NCBI RefSeq assembly: GCF_026342035.1
Contig: NZ_JAPENM010000002.1
Span: 558,001 to 622,000 of the forward strand
From: Aldersonia sp. NBC_00410
GTDB taxonomy: Bacteria; Actinomycetota; Actinomycetes; Mycobacteriales; Mycobacteriaceae
Direction: 5' to 3'
Length of the DNA: 64,000 bases
Shown here: positions 1-11,605 of the stretch, in pieces
Numbering within the stretch: position 1 is the stretch's first letter
Layout of the letters: every line of letters begins with the position of its first letter
Position numbers and translations under genes: made by a program
The notes under the pieces: generated by a model
What the model was told of the DNA's origin: nothing
The model's database searches: none
Seen by the model: only the letters and a program-made list of their open reading frames with translations

Positions 1-883
1 GCTCACCGTGCAGCGGCAGGAAGATCTCGTCATAGACGCCGCCGAGCCCGCGCAGTTCGATTTGCTGTCCGCCGACCGCGATTCGCCTGCCGAGCAACGC
101 GAACTCCGAGCCCGCCCGCGCGACTGCGGCGTCCGCCTCGACGGCGCCGCGCAGCACTGCGTCCATCGCTTCGGGCTGTTGCTCCGCGATCACCGCCACG
201 GTGTCGAGCGGAATCAGTTGCTCGGGAGCGCGTTTGATGATGCCGGCCTTCTCGCCCGCGATCGTGGCGAGATCGGAGCCGAGATAATCCATGTGGTCCA
301 GACCGATCGGTGTGATCACCGCGACTTGCGCGTCGATCACATTCGTTGCGTCCCAACGACCACCGAGGCCGACCTCCACCACCGCCACGTCGACAGGCGC
401 TTCGGCGAAGGACGCGAACGCCATCGCCGTGAGCACCTCGAACTTGCTCATCGCCGGGCCGCCGGCCGCTGCGGACTGCGCGTCGATCATCTCGACGTAC
501 GGCAGGATCTCGCGGTAGGTGTCCACGTAGCGGCGCGGACTGATCGGTTCACCGTCGATTCCGATCCGTTCGGTCGCGATCTGCAGATGCGGACTCGTGG
601 TCCGGCCGGTGCGCCGATGCAGGCTGCGCAGCAGCGAGTCGATCATCCGGACGACGGACGTCTTGCCGTTCGTGCCTGCGACGTGGATCGCGGGATAGCT
701 GTGCTGCGGCGAGCCCAAAAGGTCCATCAGCGCGGCGATCCGGGCCGTAGACGGCTCGATTTTCGTTTCGGGCCAACGCTTGTCGAGTTCAGCCTCGACC
801 AACGCCAGTTCCGCCAGATCGACCGGAGACGGAGCGGCGTCGAGACGCTCCGGCTCCCGGTCGGCAGCGTCGCCCGACGTCAC
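1..883 (-). CDS. folC: Folylpolyglutamate synthase / dihydrofolate synthase, 3' end cut by window
   Basis: Adds glutamate residues to (dihydro)folate in the cytoplasm using ATP. The visible part is the N-terminal ~294 codons; the gene continues past the left edge. Near residue 55 it has the Mur-ligase-like P-loop [10 protein letters not shown], then [11 protein letters not shown], a [10 protein letters not shown] segment and [13 protein letters not shown], all typical of FolC. The start chosen is the GTG that overlaps the valS stop codon (GTGA), so the two genes are translationally coupled and probably co-transcribed, the same arrangement as in mycobacteria. Identification is firm; only the C-terminal domain is missing because of the window boundary. 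Confidence 0.95.
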   Translation of the reverse strand, partial: MTSGDAADREPERLDAAPSPVDLAELALVEAELDKRWPETKIEPSTARIAALMDLLGSPQHSYPAIHVAGTNGKTSVVRMIDSLLRSLHRRTGRTTSPHLQIATERIGIDGEPISPRRYVDTYREILPYVEMIDAQSAAAGGPAMSKFEVLTAMAFASFAEAPVDVAVVEVGLGGRWDATNVIDAQVAVITPIGLDHMDYLGSDLATIAGEKAGIIKRAPEQLIPLDTVAVIAEQQPEAMDAVLRGAVEADAAVARAGSEFALLGRRIAVGGQQIELRGLGGVYDEIFLPLHGE

Positions 884-3573
884 TCGGCCCCCATCGTCGC
901 TAGCCTGGCCCGCAATCGGGCGACCTCGTCGGCGGCGAATTCCTTGCGCGCGCGGATCTTGTCGACAACGGCCTCGGGCGCCTTGGCCAGGAAGGCCTCG
1001 TTACCCAACTTCGCTGTGGTGCCGGCCAATTCCTTCTCGGCCGCGGCGAGGTCCTTCTCCAGCCGACGACGCTCGGCCTCCAGGTCGACCGCGCCCGAGG
1101 TGTCGAGCTCCACCGTCACCGTCTCGGCGGTCAGGCGCACCTCCAGGGCGGCCGTGGCGCGGAAATCCGCATCGGGAGCGGTCAATTGGGCCAGGCTGGC
1201 GATCGCCGGGCGCTGTGCTGCCAGTCCCGCTTCGTCCAGGCCGACCAGTCTGGCGGCGACCTTCTGCTTGTCCTTGAGCCCCTGGTCGCTGCGGAACCGG
1301 CGAATCTCGGTGATAAGCCGCTGGGTATCCGTAATTCGCTGCGCTGCAGTGGTATCGGTGTCCACGCCGGAGGACTCCGGCCAGTTTGCGATGACCACCG
1401 ACTCGCCGCCGGTGAGCGCCTGCCAGAGCGACTCGGTCACGAACGGCATCACCGGATGCAGCAGCCGCAGCAGGGCCTCGAGCACGCTGCCGAGCACGGT
1501 ACGGGTGCGTTCGGCGAGCGTCTCATCGCCGGAGTTGAATTGCACCTTCGCCAGTTCGAGGTACCAGTCGCACACTTCATCCCAGGTGAAGTGGTACAGC
1601 GCCTCGCAGGCCTTGCCGAATTCGTAGCGGTCGAATGCGGCATCGACCTCGAGTTGGACCTGTTCGAGCCGGTCGAGGATCCACCGGTCGGCGGCGGTGA
1701 GCGAAGCGCGGTCGAGGCTCGGTGTGGATGCCGGATCGGCGGTAGCACCGTTCATCAGCGCGAACTTCGTGGCATTGAAGAGCTTCGTCACGAAGTTGCG
1801 CGACGCCGCGGCATGCGACTCCCCGATCGACAGGTCACTGCCGGGCTGGGCACCGCGCGCCAGCGTGAACCGCAGCGCGTCCGCGCCGTAGGCCTGCACC
1901 CAGTCGAGCGGGTCGATCCCGTTGCCGCGCGACTTCGACATCTTCTTGCCGAACTGGTCACGAATCAGACCGTGCAGGAACAGGTCCCGGAACGGCACCG
2001 TCCCGGCGCCGCCCTCGCCACCGCCGAGGACCGCGTCGCCGGAAACGTAGGTGCCGAACATCATCATCCGCGCGACCCAGAAGAACAGGATGTCGTATCC
2101 CGTGACCAGGACGCTCGTCGGGTAGTAGCGGTCGAGGTCGCGCGAAGCGTCCGGCCAGCCCATCGTGGCGAACGGCCAGAGCCCCGAGGAGAACCACGTG
2201 TCGAGCACGTCGGGGTCCTGCACCCAGCCCTCGGGCGCAGTTTCGTCGGGGCCGAGGCAGCGCACCTCTCCGTCGGGTCCGTACCAGATCGGGATGCGAT
2301 GGCCCCACCACAGCTGGCGCGAGATGCACCAGTCGTGCATGTTGTCGACCCAACCGAACCAGCGCGGTTCCAGACTCGCGGGGTGAACCACCGTGTCGCC
2401 GTTGCGAACCGCGTCGCCTGCCGCCTTCGCGAGCGTCTCGACCTTCACCCACCACTGCAGGCTCAGCCGCGGCTCGATCGCCTCGCCGGAACGCTCGGAA
2501 TGACCGACGCTGTGCAGATAGGGCCGCTTCTCCGCGACGACGCGGCCTTCCTCGGCGAGCCGCTCGCGCACCTTGACCCGCGCCTCGAAGCGGTCCATCC
2601 CGTCGAATTCGGTTCCGGTGTCGATGATCCGGGCCTGCTCGTCCATGATGTTCGGCATCGGCAGGCTGTGCCGAAGGCCCATCTCGAAGTCGTTCGGATC
2701 ATGGGCCGGGGTGATCTTGACTGCGCCCGAACCGAACTCGGGATCGACGTAGTCGTCGGCGATCACGGGAATCTGCCGCTCGGTGATCGGGTGGTAGATC
2801 GTGGTGCCGATCAGGTGCCGGTAGCGCTCATCGTCGGGATGGACCGCGACCGCTGTGTCGCCGAGCATCGTTTCGACGCGAGTGGTCGCGACAACGACAT
2901 GCGGTTCGTCGTCATCGAGCGAGCCATAGCGTAACGAGACGAGTTCGCCCTCGACCTCGTCGTACTTCACCTCGATATCGGAGATTGCCGTGCGCAACTC
3001 GGGCGACCAGTTCACCAACCGCTCGGCGCGGTAGATCAAGCCGTCGTCGTACATCCGTTTGAACGCGGTCTGCACGGCGCGCGCGAGACCCTCGTCCATG
3101 GTGAATCGGTCCCGTCCCCAGTCGACGCTGTCGCCGATCGCACGCATCTGGCTGCCGATGGTGCCGCCGGACCGGTCCTTCCAATCCCACACCTTGGCCA
3201 GGAATCCCTCGCGACCGAGGTCGTCCTTCGTGATGCCGTCGGCGGCCAGTTGGGTCTCGACGATCTTCTCGGTGGCGATCGCCGCATGGTCGGTACCCGG
3301 CAGCCACAACACATCGAAGCCCTGCATCCGCTTGCGACGGGCGAGCGCATCCATGATCACGTGTTCGAGCGCGTGGCCCATGTGCAGGCTGCCGGTGACG
3401 TTCGGTGGCGGCAGGACCATCGAGAACGGCGGCTTGTCACTCGTCGGATCGGCACCGAAAAACCCGGCGCGCACCCAGCCCTCGTACATCGGTCCCTCTA
3501 CCTCGCTGGGGTTCCAGCTTTTGGGAAGGGCGTCCACACGATTACGGGATTCGTCAGGTGCTGGGCTGGTCAC
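880..3573 (-). CDS. valS: Valyl-tRNA synthetase
   Basis: Class I aminoacyl-tRNA synthetase that charges tRNA-Val. 897 residues, close to the usual 870-880 of the family. The HIGH-type motif appears as [13 protein letters not shown] near residue 50 and the KMSKS loop as [16 protein letters not shown] near residue 545. The C-terminal ~65 residues form the charged coiled-coil tRNA-binding arm ([19 protein letters not shown]...). An open frame runs about 46 codons further upstream, but homology begins at the GTG giving [12 protein letters not shown], so that start is used; its ribosome site is weak. Downstream folC overlaps by four bases. A hairpin 73 bases upstream may be an attenuator. Confidence 0.96.
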   Translation of the reverse strand: MTSPAPDESRNRVDALPKSWNPSEVEGPMYEGWVRAGFFGADPTSDKPPFSMVLPPPNVTGSLHMGHALEHVIMDALARRKRMQGFDVLWLPGTDHAAIATEKIVETQLAADGITKDDLGREGFLAKVWDWKDRSGGTIGSQMRAIGDSVDWGRDRFTMDEGLARAVQTAFKRMYDDGLIYRAERLVNWSPELRTAISDIEVKYDEVEGELVSLRYGSLDDDEPHVVVATTRVETMLGDTAVAVHPDDERYRHLIGTTIYHPITERQIPVIADDYVDPEFGSGAVKITPAHDPNDFEMGLRHSLPMPNIMDEQARIIDTGTEFDGMDRFEARVKVRERLAEEGRVVAEKRPYLHSVGHSERSGEAIEPRLSLQWWVKVETLAKAAGDAVRNGDTVVHPASLEPRWFGWVDNMHDWCISRQLWWGHRIPIWYGPDGEVRCLGPDETAPEGWVQDPDVLDTWFSSGLWPFATMGWPDASRDLDRYYPTSVLVTGYDILFFWVARMMMFGTYVSGDAVLGGGEGGAGTVPFRDLFLHGLIRDQFGKKMSKSRGNGIDPLDWVQAYGADALRFTLARGAQPGSDLSIGESHAAASRNFVTKLFNATKFALMNGATADPASTPSLDRASLTAADRWILDRLEQVQLEVDAAFDRYEFGKACEALYHFTWDEVCDWYLELAKVQFNSGDETLAERTRTVLGSVLEALLRLLHPVMPFVTESLWQALTGGESVVIANWPESSGVDTDTTAAQRITDTQRLITEIRRFRSDQGLKDKQKVAARLVGLDEAGLAAQRPAIASLAQLTAPDADFRATAALEVRLTAETVTVELDTSGAVDLEAERRRLEKDLAAAEKELAGTTAKLGNEAFLAKAPEAVVDKIRARKEFAADEVARLRARLATMGAE

Positions 3574-3645
3574 CCGGAGAATTCTAGTTGGCGCGAAGCG
3601 GTGCACTGCACTGCGCTCGAGCCGATGGGCGCGCACACAACGAAA

Positions 3646-3686
3646 GACGGGATGTTCGATAGATGAGGGACACCGAACACCCCGTC
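3646..3686 (-). promoter_or_regulatory. Hairpin in the valS leader, possible attenuator
   Basis: Read on the minus strand, the region upstream of valS contains the arms GACGGGGTGTTCG and CGAACATCCCGTC, 13 base pairs with one G-U wobble and a 15-base loop, followed by UUUCGUUGU. On the plus strand the wobble becomes an A-C mismatch, so the structure is better as RNA of the valS transcript. No gene ends just upstream on this strand, so it is not an obvious terminator of something else. I did not find a T-box consensus. The rest of the ~300-base divergent region between valS and the aldo/keto reductase shows nothing else I can name. Confidence 0.35.
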
Positions 3687-3874
3687 CTTCGCGACCACAA
3701 TAGCGTCCCAACCGGGGAAAATCTGCACTCGGACGTGAACTGATTCGATGGCTTTCCGCTGGCCGCGGCTGGTTCTAGAGTTGCTCCGGGCGCACAGTTC
3801 CGGCGTAGTGAATGTGAAGTTCGCGCCGAAGCGGCCTGCCCGGACGACAACTGGTCTGCACGCGAAGGAGCGAG

Positions 3875-4891
3875 ATGTCGGCAGCAAACCCGAGCAGCCC
3901 CACGGCACGTCGCCCGCTCGGCGACGGCCTGACCACGAGTGCGCTCGGCTTCGGCGGCATGGCTCTCACCCCCGTGTATGGCGGGATCGAGCCCGACGCC
4001 GCGCTTGCCACGCTGACCCACGCGGTCGATGCGGGCGTGACCTTCCTCGATACGGCCAACGTCTACGGCCTCGGCGCGAACGAGAAGTTGATTGCCCGAC
4101 TGCTCGCCGATCGCCGCGCCGAGGTGACGGTAGCCACGAAGTTCGGTATCGCCGGCAACCCCGCGACCGGCGACCGAGCCAGCCGGGGAGATGCGGCCTA
4201 CGTCGCACAGTGCGCGGACGAAAGCTTGTCGCGGCTCGGCATCGACGTCATCGACCTGTACTACCTGCACCGTATCGATCCCGCCGTGCCGATCGAGGAG
4301 ACCGTGTCGGCGATGTCCGAGCTGGTGCGGGCGGGCAAGGTGCGCCATCTCGGGCTCTCCGAGGTGACGGCCGACGAGCTGCGCCGGGCCAACGCGGTGC
4401 ACCCGATCGCCGCGGTCCAGTCCGAGTGGAGCCTGTTCAGCCGGGACGTGGAACGTCACGTGGTGCCGGCAGCAGCCGAGCTCGGTGTCGGCTTCGTCCC
4501 CTACGCCCCGCTGGGCCGCGGCTTCCTGACCGGCACCGTGTCTGCGGCGTCGATCGGATCCGGCGATATCCGCGGGCACTTCCCCCGATTCGCCGACGAC
4601 GCGCTGCAGGAAAACCTGATCCTCACCGAGACCATTGCCGCGCTCGCCAGGACCTCGGATGCGACACCGGCTCAGTTGTGCCTCGCGTGGCTGATCGACA
4701 AGGGCGAGCGGTTGGGGTTGCCGGTCGTGCCGATCCCAGGCACGCGGCGGCCCGAACGCATCGACGAGAACCTCGGGGCACTCTCGGTGCACCTCGACGA
4801 GACCGTCGTCACCGCGCTCGACGCAATCGCCGCGCAGGTTTCCGGTGCCCGCTCGGCCGACGCCAGTTGGGTATCGGCCGGCCGGGAGTAA
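3875..4891 (+). CDS. Aldo/keto reductase
   Basis: NADPH-dependent oxidoreductase of the AKR family (TIM barrel, cytoplasmic); substrate unknown. 338 residues. It shows the family order: FLDTANVYGLGANEKL near residue 68 (catalytic Asp and Tyr), the Lys in VATKFGI, the His in YYLHRIDP, and a C-terminal cofactor-binding segment VVPIPGTRRPERIDENLGAL. The ATG start is preceded by a strong ribosome site (GAAGGAG, 6 bases away). It stands alone, divergent from valS and converging on a GNAT gene 9 bases downstream. Resembles the AKR13-type proteins acting on small carbonyls. Confidence 0.9.
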   Translation: MSAANPSSPTARRPLGDGLTTSALGFGGMALTPVYGGIEPDAALATLTHAVDAGVTFLDTANVYGLGANEKLIARLLADRRAEVTVATKFGIAGNPATGDRASRGDAAYVAQCADESLSRLGIDVIDLYYLHRIDPAVPIEETVSAMSELVRAGKVRHLGLSEVTADELRRANAVHPIAAVQSEWSLFSRDVERHVVPAAAELGVGFVPYAPLGRGFLTGTVSAASIGSGDIRGHFPRFADDALQENLILTETIAALARTSDATPAQLCLAWLIDKGERLGLPVVPIPGTRRPERIDENLGALSVHLDETVVTALDAIAAQVSGARSADASWVSAGRE

Positions 4892-4900
4892 TCTTCGCGA

Positions 4901-5509
4901 TCAGCGCGGATCCCGCCACATCGCCCACAACGCGGGGCCGCCGTCGGGAATCCTGATCTCTTCCCGCACAACGAAACCGAACCTCTCGTAGTACGGCACG
5001 TTGATTTCCTTGCTGGATTCCAGATACGCCGGCCATTGTTCGGCGTCGCACTTGTCCAGGCGCGAATCGAGCAGAGCTCGACCGTGGCCGGCACCGCGCG
5101 CGGACGGGTCGGTCCCGATCGCCGCCAGATACCAGTGCGGTTCGGCGGGATGGCGTTTGCGCATGTAGTCGGCGACCGCCGAACCCGCCGACGCGCGCGA
5201 ACCGAAGGCCCGGATCATGCCGGGCATCATCCGCAACTCGCGGAACCGGGAAGGTCGCCATCGTCCCGGCGGGTCCCACAACGTCACACCGACGATGCGG
5301 TCACGGGATCGCGCCACCTCCACCCCGCCGTCCTCGTGCAGGTGGTGATGCCGGGCGAGGGTGGCGAACATGCGGGGCAACCCGACCGCGCGGGTTCCCG
5401 GGTCCGGCAACATCCAACTCATCACCGGGTCGTCGTGGAAGGCACGGCCAAGCGTCTGCGATAGCTCGCGAAGATCACCCCGGCGTCCGGAGCGAATGTC
5501 GGCGTCCAC
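4901..5509 (-). CDS. GNAT family N-acetyltransferase
   Basis: Predicted acetyl-CoA dependent acyltransferase, substrate unknown. About 202 residues from the GTG giving [12 protein letters not shown]; the longer open frame upstream lacks family-like sequence. The acetyl-CoA binding motif A is visible as [22 protein letters not shown] around residue 125, followed by [20 protein letters not shown], the usual GNAT C-terminal strand and helix. An N-terminal [14 protein letters not shown] stretch is common in actinobacterial members of this group. Divergent from fdhD with about 80 bases between the starts. Confidence 0.85.
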   Translation of the reverse strand: MDADIRSGRRGDLRELSQTLGRAFHDDPVMSWMLPDPGTRAVGLPRMFATLARHHHLHEDGGVEVARSRDRIVGVTLWDPPGRWRPSRFRELRMMPGMIRAFGSRASAGSAVADYMRKRHPAEPHWYLAAIGTDPSARGAGHGRALLDSRLDKCDAEQWPAYLESSKEINVPYYERFGFVVREEIRIPDGGPALWAMWRDPR

Positions 5510-5588
5510 ACCGCAGACCCTAGCCGCGCGCGGCAGTCCGTGGTGGGGAGCAAGATGGAGACATGCAGCGAGATCGGGTGTTCGGCTG

Positions 5589-6410
5589 ATGGGTCGGGTA
5601 ACGACACGACGTCCGGTGGTGCGCAGGTCGGCGACCGGCACCGTGCGACGACCGGACACACTTGCCGTGGAAGAGCCGATGCAGATCAGGATCGACGGCA
5701 GCGACCTGACCATCACGATGCGTACCCCTGGCAACGACGTGGAGCTCGTGCTCGGCTTTCTGCACGCCGAAGCGATCATCGCCGACCGCGCCGACGTCGA
5801 CACCATCCGCTACTGCGACGGCGCGGACGAGGACGGTGCGAATACCTACAACGTGCTCGACGTGACCCTGCGCGACGCCACCGGTTCGGTGGTGCCTGCA
5901 GATCCGCGCAGCTTCCTCACCACCAGCGCATGCGGTGTCTGCGGCAAGACGTCGCTCGATCAGGTGCGCACCAAGTCACGGTTCGACGTGGCGGGCACGG
6001 AGCTGCGGGTCGCTACTCGGGTACTCGCGGACATGCCGGAGACGCTGCGCGAACATCAGCGAGTGTTTGCCGCGACCGGCGGGCTGCACGCCGCGGGCTT
6101 GTTCACTGCGGACGGGGAATTGGTGGTGCTGCGCGAGGATGTAGGACGGCACAACGCCGTCGACAAGGTGATCGGCTGGGCGGTCGACAACAACCGCATC
6201 CCGGCGACCGAGTTGGTATTGATCGTCAGCGGGCGCGCTTCGTTCGAGCTGGTGCAGAAATCGGTGATGGCCGGCATCCCGGTCCTCGGGGCGGTCTCGG
6301 CGCCGAGCTCACTGGCCGTGGACCTGGCCGAGGAGGCGGGAACGACCTTGGTCGGCTTCCTGCGCGGTGAGTCGATGAACATCTACTCCTGCGCCGAGCG
6401 GATCGAGTAG
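5589..6410 (+). CDS. fdhD: FdhD, sulfurtransferase for formate dehydrogenase
   Basis: Passes sulfur from a cysteine desulfurase to the molybdenum cofactor, which is required for formate dehydrogenase activity. 273 residues. The catalytic CxxC lies in [12 protein letters not shown] near residue 118; the conserved [13 protein letters not shown] and [14 protein letters not shown] segments follow. Start taken at the ATG giving [11 protein letters not shown]; no strong ribosome site is seen. No formate dehydrogenase gene lies in the window, so its client is elsewhere. The only molybdo-enzyme here is the CO dehydrogenase at 41.5 kb, which uses a different maturation set. Confidence 0.94.
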   Translation: MGRVTTRRPVVRRSATGTVRRPDTLAVEEPMQIRIDGSDLTITMRTPGNDVELVLGFLHAEAIIADRADVDTIRYCDGADEDGANTYNVLDVTLRDATGSVVPADPRSFLTTSACGVCGKTSLDQVRTKSRFDVAGTELRVATRVLADMPETLREHQRVFAATGGLHAAGLFTADGELVVLREDVGRHNAVDKVIGWAVDNNRIPATELVLIVSGRASFELVQKSVMAGIPVLGAVSAPSSLAVDLAEEAGTTLVGFLRGESMNIYSCAERIE

Positions 6411-6431
6411 TCGCCGGCACCCACTCCCCTT

Positions 6432-6484
6432 ATCGACTGAACGGAACCGTTCAGTCGATCTGATCGACTGAACGGTTCCGTTCA
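6432..6484. repeat. Two tandem copies of a palindrome with TGAACGGnnCCGTTCA core
   Basis: First copy (6432-6459): arms ATCGACTGAACGG and CCGTTCAGTCGAT, 13 base pairs perfect around a central AA. Second copy (6463-6484): the same left arm, central TT, and right arm reduced to CCGTTCA. A further half site CCCGTTCA follows at once. The element lies between the converging ends of fdhD and clpX. It could act as a bidirectional terminator hairpin, but the short core with a 2-base centre and the tandem copies look more like a TetR-family operator. Confidence 0.7.
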
Positions 6485-6535
6485 TCCCGTTCAATGGGAG
6501 CCTGCGGATCGGCAGCAGGCTGGGGTGTGCGGCGC

Positions 6536-7816
<1,281 letters not shown>

Positions 7817-8098
7817 CCTCGAGTCCCTACTTTCGTCTGTCGGGTGCGAACCCTGCGTCGACAGTCACGGGTCGATACTGCCGACCACGACGCTGGCTCT
7901 GTTGTGACGGTACCCGCACTCCGTGATTGCGGTCGACTTCTCGCTGGCGATTCGCTTACCCGCGTCGCACAACTCGCCGAACCGCTATCCGCACTGCGTG
8001 AACCTGGCCCAGCCTCGCCGGTCTTCACCCGGGTCCGCAGCAAATCGACTGATTCGGCGTGTCGCTGGGCAGCACGTCGGTCGATTCCCTACCGGCGC
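7817..8098. other. Intergenic region upstream of clpX
   Basis: About 280 bases between the clpX start and the hairpin behind clpP2. No coding sequence with family-like features is visible on either strand; the open frames here are short and lack ribosome sites. It should hold the clpX promoter, but I cannot point to a convincing -10/-35 pair. Confidence 0.5.
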
Positions 8099-8130
8099 GG
8101 CCGGGCACCCGAAGCGTTCGGTGCCCGGCC
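8099..8130 (-). terminator. Terminator-like hairpin behind clpP2
   Basis: Arms GGCCGGGCACC and GGTGCCCGGCC (11 base pairs) continue inward as CGAA/TTCG after one bulged base, closing a GCG loop. It starts 8 bases after the clpP2 stop codon. No T-tract follows, as is common for terminators in high-GC actinobacteria. Confidence 0.7.
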
Positions 8131-8137
8131 GGCGCGA

Positions 8138-8806
8138 TCACTTCTGTGCGCTGAGCTTCCGGTACTCGAACACCGTGTCGATGATCCCGTACTCCTTGGC
8201 CTCTTCGGCGGTGAGGATCTTGTCGCGATCGGTGTCCTTGCGAATGACGGACGCGTCCTTGCCGGTGTGGTGAGCCAGCGTGGTCTCCATCAGCCGGCGC
8301 ATCCGCTCGATCTCGGCCGCCTGGATCTCGAGGTCGGAAACCTGACCTTGGATGCCACCTTCGACGGACGGCTGATGGATGAGGACGCGGGCGTTGGGCA
8401 GGCAGGCGCGCTTGCCCGGTGTGCCGGCCGCCAGCAGCACCGCCGCCGCAGAGGCCGCCTGACCGAGGCACACGGTGGCGACGTCGGCGCGGACGTACTG
8501 CATGGTGTCGTAGATCGCCATCAGCGATGTGAACGAGCCACCGGGCGAGTTGATGTACATGGTGATATCGCGGTCGGGGTCGAGTGACTCGAGCACCAGC
8601 AACTGCGCCATGACGTCGTTCGCCGACGCGTCGTCGACCTGCACACCGAGGAAGATGATCCGTTCCTCGAACAGCTTGTTGTAGGGGTTCGATTCTTTGA
8701 CGCCGTAGCTCGAATGCTCGATGAACGACGGCAGGATATAACGCGACTGCGGTGTCGCGATCGGTGCCGACGTCGGCATGCGGCTCGGGTCGAACAGGTT
8801 GGCCAT
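8138..8806 (-). CDS. clpP2: ATP-dependent Clp protease proteolytic subunit 2
   Basis: Serine protease subunit that in actinobacteria forms a mixed ClpP1-ClpP2 double ring. 222 residues from the ATG giving MANLFDPSRMP, preceded by GGAGACGAAG. Catalytic Ser in CLGQAASAAAV, His in VLIHQPS and Asp in KDTDRDKI are all present; YINSPGG forms the oxyanion strand. Upstream clpP1 ends 61 bases before this start on the same strand, so the two are an operon. The order clpP1-clpP2 and the adjacent tig and clpX match the mycobacterial locus. Confidence 0.96.
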   Translation of the reverse strand: MANLFDPSRMPTSAPIATPQSRYILPSFIEHSSYGVKESNPYNKLFEERIIFLGVQVDDASANDVMAQLLVLESLDPDRDITMYINSPGGSFTSLMAIYDTMQYVRADVATVCLGQAASAAAVLLAAGTPGKRACLPNARVLIHQPSVEGGIQGQVSDLEIQAAEIERMRRLMETTLAHHTGKDASVIRKDTDRDKILTAEEAKEYGIIDTVFEYRKLSAQK

Positions 8807-8867
8807 CTTCGTCTCCAGGAAGTTGTGGGTGGCGGTGCCGGACGCGCTCGAGGCGGCGGCCTCAGCG

Positions 8868-9521
8868 TCAGTTACTCGTGCCGCCGGCCTGCTGAGCACG
8901 CGCGATCACGTGGTCGACGAAGCCGTACTCGAGCGCCTGCTGCGCGGTGAACCAGCGATCGCGATCCGCGTCCGCGGTGACCTGCTCCACCGACTTGCCG
9001 GTATGCAGGGCCTGCAGCTCGTTGAGTTCCTTCTTGGTGTAGGTGAACTGCTCGGCCATGATCGCGATGTCGGCCGCGCTACCGCCGATGCCGGCGGAGG
9101 GCTGATGCATCATCACGCGCGTGTGCGGCAGGGCGTAGCGCTTGCCCTTGGCGCCTGCCGTCAGCAGGAACTGCCCCATCGACGCGGCCAGACCCATGCC
9201 ATAGGTGGCGACGTCGCACTCGGCGAATTGCATCGTGTCGTAGATCGCGAGCCCGGCACTGACCGAACCGCCAGGGGAATTGATGTAGAGCGAGATGTCG
9301 CGCACCGGATCCTCTGCCGTCAGCAGCAGAATCTGCGCGCACAGCTTGTTGGCGATGTCGTCGTCCACCTGCGTGCCGAGGAAGATGATGCGCTCGCGAA
9401 GCAACCGTTCGAACACCGAGTCGCTCAGGTTCAGACCCGCGGTCGCGGAGGTCATTGCGCTGGCGTCACGGCCGAAGGACCGGGGCGCCACACGCTCGGT
9501 CGCCTTCTTGTCGATTGTCAC
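8868..9521 (-). CDS. clpP1: ATP-dependent Clp protease proteolytic subunit 1
   Basis: Partner of ClpP2 in the essential mixed ClpP tetradecamer. Ser in [12 protein letters not shown], His in VMMHQPSAG and Asp in DADRDRW form the triad; [16 protein letters not shown] is the signature strand. The start is uncertain: a GTG ([11 protein letters not shown]) with an AGGCAGGT ribosome site is used here, but an ATG 15 bases further upstream or the ATG giving [12 protein letters not shown] at 9455, where family similarity begins, are possible. Residues before that Met would be an unusual N-terminal extension or propeptide. First gene of the clpP1-clpP2 operon. Confidence 0.94.
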   Translation of the reverse strand: MTIDKKATERVAPRSFGRDASAMTSATAGLNLSDSVFERLLRERIIFLGTQVDDDIANKLCAQILLLTAEDPVRDISLYINSPGGSVSAGLAIYDTMQFAECDVATYGMGLAASMGQFLLTAGAKGKRYALPHTRVMMHQPSAGIGGSAADIAIMAEQFTYTKKELNELQALHTGKSVEQVTADADRDRWFTAQQALEYGFVDHVIARAQQAGGTSN

Positions 9522-9615
9522 GGTACCTGCCTTCATTCTTGCTCGATGCGATCGGCGAGCGTAGCTCGGTGCGATCGAGAACTCGTCCGCTTCCGACACA
9601 AACACTAACGAAGGA

Positions 9616-9643
9616 GGGCGGCACCGGAGTCCCGGTGCCGCCC
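9616..9643 (-). terminator. Terminator hairpin behind tig
   Basis: Perfect 12-base-pair stem GGGCGGCACCGG / CCGGTGCCGCCC with an AGTC loop, 31 bases after the tig stop. On the minus strand it is followed by a moderately U-rich UUCGUUAGUGUUUG. It separates tig from clpP1, so the clpP operon promoter must lie between about 9522 and 9615. Confidence 0.8.
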
Positions 9644-9674
9644 TACTTCGCTTACAGCGGAAAAAGCCCGCCCA

Positions 9675-11123
9675 CTACTTCTCGTCGATTGCCTCGACCG
9701 GCGCATCGGTCTCGGCCGCCGCGTCCTCCGCAACGGCGTCGTCCGCGTCCACCACGAGCGAGTCGTCCTCGCCCACGACGACGGAGTCGTCATCGTCTGC
9801 AGAACTCGAGCCGAACAGCTCCGAAGTGTCCACCGTGTTGCCCGCGGTGTCGGTGACCGTCGCCTGCTCGACCACACCCGCGAGGGCCTTGCCGCGGCGC
9901 ACGTCGGAGAACACGGCACCGAGCTGGTTGGCCTGCTGGATCTGCTGGATGAACTGATCGGGCGACATGCCGTAGCGCTGCGCCTGGAACAGGATCCGTT
10001 CGGTCAGCTCTTCCTGACCGACCTGGGTGCCTTCGGCCTCGGCGATCGCGTCGAGCAGCAGCTGAGTCTTCACCGAACGCTCGGCGGACTCGGTGGTGTC
10101 CTTGTCGAACTCCTCGCGGCTGGACCCCTGCTCCTCGAGCAGCGCGTTGAACTTGTCCTCGTCGTGGTCGAGTTCGTGCACGGCGTCGTGCACGACGGAG
10201 TCGACCTCGGCCTTGACGACGGCCTCGGGTAGCGGTACGTCGACCGACTCGAGCAGCGCGTCGAGCACCTTGTCGCGAATGACACCGGCCTGCTCGACCT
10301 TCTTGACCCGGGCCACGCGCTCGCGCAGATCTGCCTCGAGCTCGTCGATGGTGTCGAACTCGCTGGCCAGCTGAGCGAACTCGTCGTCGGCCTCGGGCAG
10401 CTCGCGCTCCTTGACCGAACCGACGGTCACGGTGATCACCGCCTCCTTGCCAGCGTGATCACCCGCGACGAGGTTCGAAGTGAAGTCCTTGGATTCGCCG
10501 GCGCTCAGCCCGATGATCGCCTCGTCGAGGCCCTCGATGAGTTGGCCGGAGCCGACCTCGTGGGACAGGCCGGTGGTCTGCGCCTCCGGCACGTCGGCAC
10601 CATCGACGGTCGCCGACAGGTCGATGGAGACGAAGTCGCCGTCCTGCACGGCGCGCTCGACGCCGGTGAGGGTGCCGAAACGCTGCCGCAGCGAGAGCAA
10701 CTGCTCGGCGACGTCCTCGTCGGCGATCTCGATCGGGTCGACCGTCACGGCGATCTCGGAGTAGTCCGGCAGCGTGATCTCGGGGCGCACGTCCACCTCG
10801 GCGGTGAAGGTGAGTTCATCGCCGTCCTCGAGCTTGGTGATCTCGATGTCGGGCTGGCCGAGCACCTTCACCTCGGAGGTGGAGACGGCCTCGCTGTAGC
10901 GGGCCGGCAGCGCGTCGTTGACGACCTGCTCGAGGATCGCGCCGCGGCCCACTCGCGCCTCCAGCAGCTTGGCGGGCGCCTTGCCCGGGCGGAAGCCGGG
11001 GATGCGAATCTGCTGGGCCAGCGACTTGTATGCGCGGTCGAAATCGCCCTTGAGTTCCTCGAAGGGCACCTCAACGTTGATCCGGACGCGCGTCGGGCTC
11101 AACTGCTCGACGGTGCTCTTCAC
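9675..11123 (-). CDS. tig: Trigger factor
   Basis: Ribosome-bound peptidyl-prolyl isomerase chaperone that meets nascent chains at the tunnel exit. 482 residues: ribosome-binding domain with the GFRPGKAP loop near residue 45, FKBP-like domain around 160-245 ([15 protein letters not shown]...), helical C-terminal domain, then an acidic tail rich in Asp, Glu, Ala and Val that is typical of actinobacteria. The GTG start ([12 protein letters not shown]) lies 7 bases after AGGAG, whereas the ATG two codons upstream is too close to it; the GTG also matches the mycobacterial N-terminus. Confidence 0.96.
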   Translation of the reverse strand: MKSTVEQLSPTRVRINVEVPFEELKGDFDRAYKSLAQQIRIPGFRPGKAPAKLLEARVGRGAILEQVVNDALPARYSEAVSTSEVKVLGQPDIEITKLEDGDELTFTAEVDVRPEITLPDYSEIAVTVDPIEIADEDVAEQLLSLRQRFGTLTGVERAVQDGDFVSIDLSATVDGADVPEAQTTGLSHEVGSGQLIEGLDEAIIGLSAGESKDFTSNLVAGDHAGKEAVITVTVGSVKERELPEADDEFAQLASEFDTIDELEADLRERVARVKKVEQAGVIRDKVLDALLESVDVPLPEAVVKAEVDSVVHDAVHELDHDEDKFNALLEEQGSSREEFDKDTTESAERSVKTQLLLDAIAEAEGTQVGQEELTERILFQAQRYGMSPDQFIQQIQQANQLGAVFSDVRRGKALAGVVEQATVTDTAGNTVDTSELFGSSSADDDDSVVVGEDDSLVVDADDAVAEDAAAETDAPVEAIDEK

Positions 11124-11211
11124 GGACATGCTCCTTTGTCTAACGTCAGTCGTTCCATTGCTGTGAATCGGTCAGGCTCGCGGCAACGACCGCCCGGCCG
11201 GATGGATCCTG

Positions 11212-11289
<78 letters not shown>

Positions 11290-11415
11290 TTCCCGACACC
11301 TGTGCTGAACCAGCACGCAATCCTACGGTCACCCGATTACCAATTCCAAAGCGAGGTTGGGTACAGTCTCACAACGCAGACGACATCGTGGCGATCCCAT
11401 CGATGTCGTGTGCCT

Positions 11416-11486
11416 GCCGATGTAGCTCAATGGTAGAGCCCCAGTCTTCCAAACTGGCCACGCGGGTTCGATTCCCGTCATCGGCT
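11416..11486 (+). tRNA. tRNA-Gly (anticodon TCC)
   Basis: 71 bases plus an encoded CCA directly after. Acceptor GCCGATG/CATCGGC, D stem GCTC/GAGC, anticodon stem CCAGT/ACTGG with loop CTTCCAA (anticodon TCC), and T arm GCGGG-TTCGATT-CCCGT. Confidence 0.97.
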
Positions 11487-11605
11487 CCACAACTTCGCAC
11501 GTCCGCACGCCGTTGCGGGCGTTTTGCCGCTCCTGGCCCCGATCGCCCCGACCGCACCGCCGGTACTCTGGGAATGTCCCTTTTGCCCAGTCCGAAGGAA
11601 CTCTG

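Noticed and set aside
8-1627. Long open frames on the plus strand opposite folC and valS
   Set aside because: They are the mirror frames of two highly conserved minus-strand genes, with Arg/Asp/His-rich composition typical of high-GC shadow frames.
3574-3874. T-box riboswitch in front of valS
   Set aside because: No T-box sequence (TGGnACCGCG-like) is found in the leader; only a simple hairpin is present.
9522-9615. ClgR or other stress-regulator site ahead of clpP1
   Set aside because: Some GCG-rich inverted segments are present, but none matched a consensus I could state with confidence.
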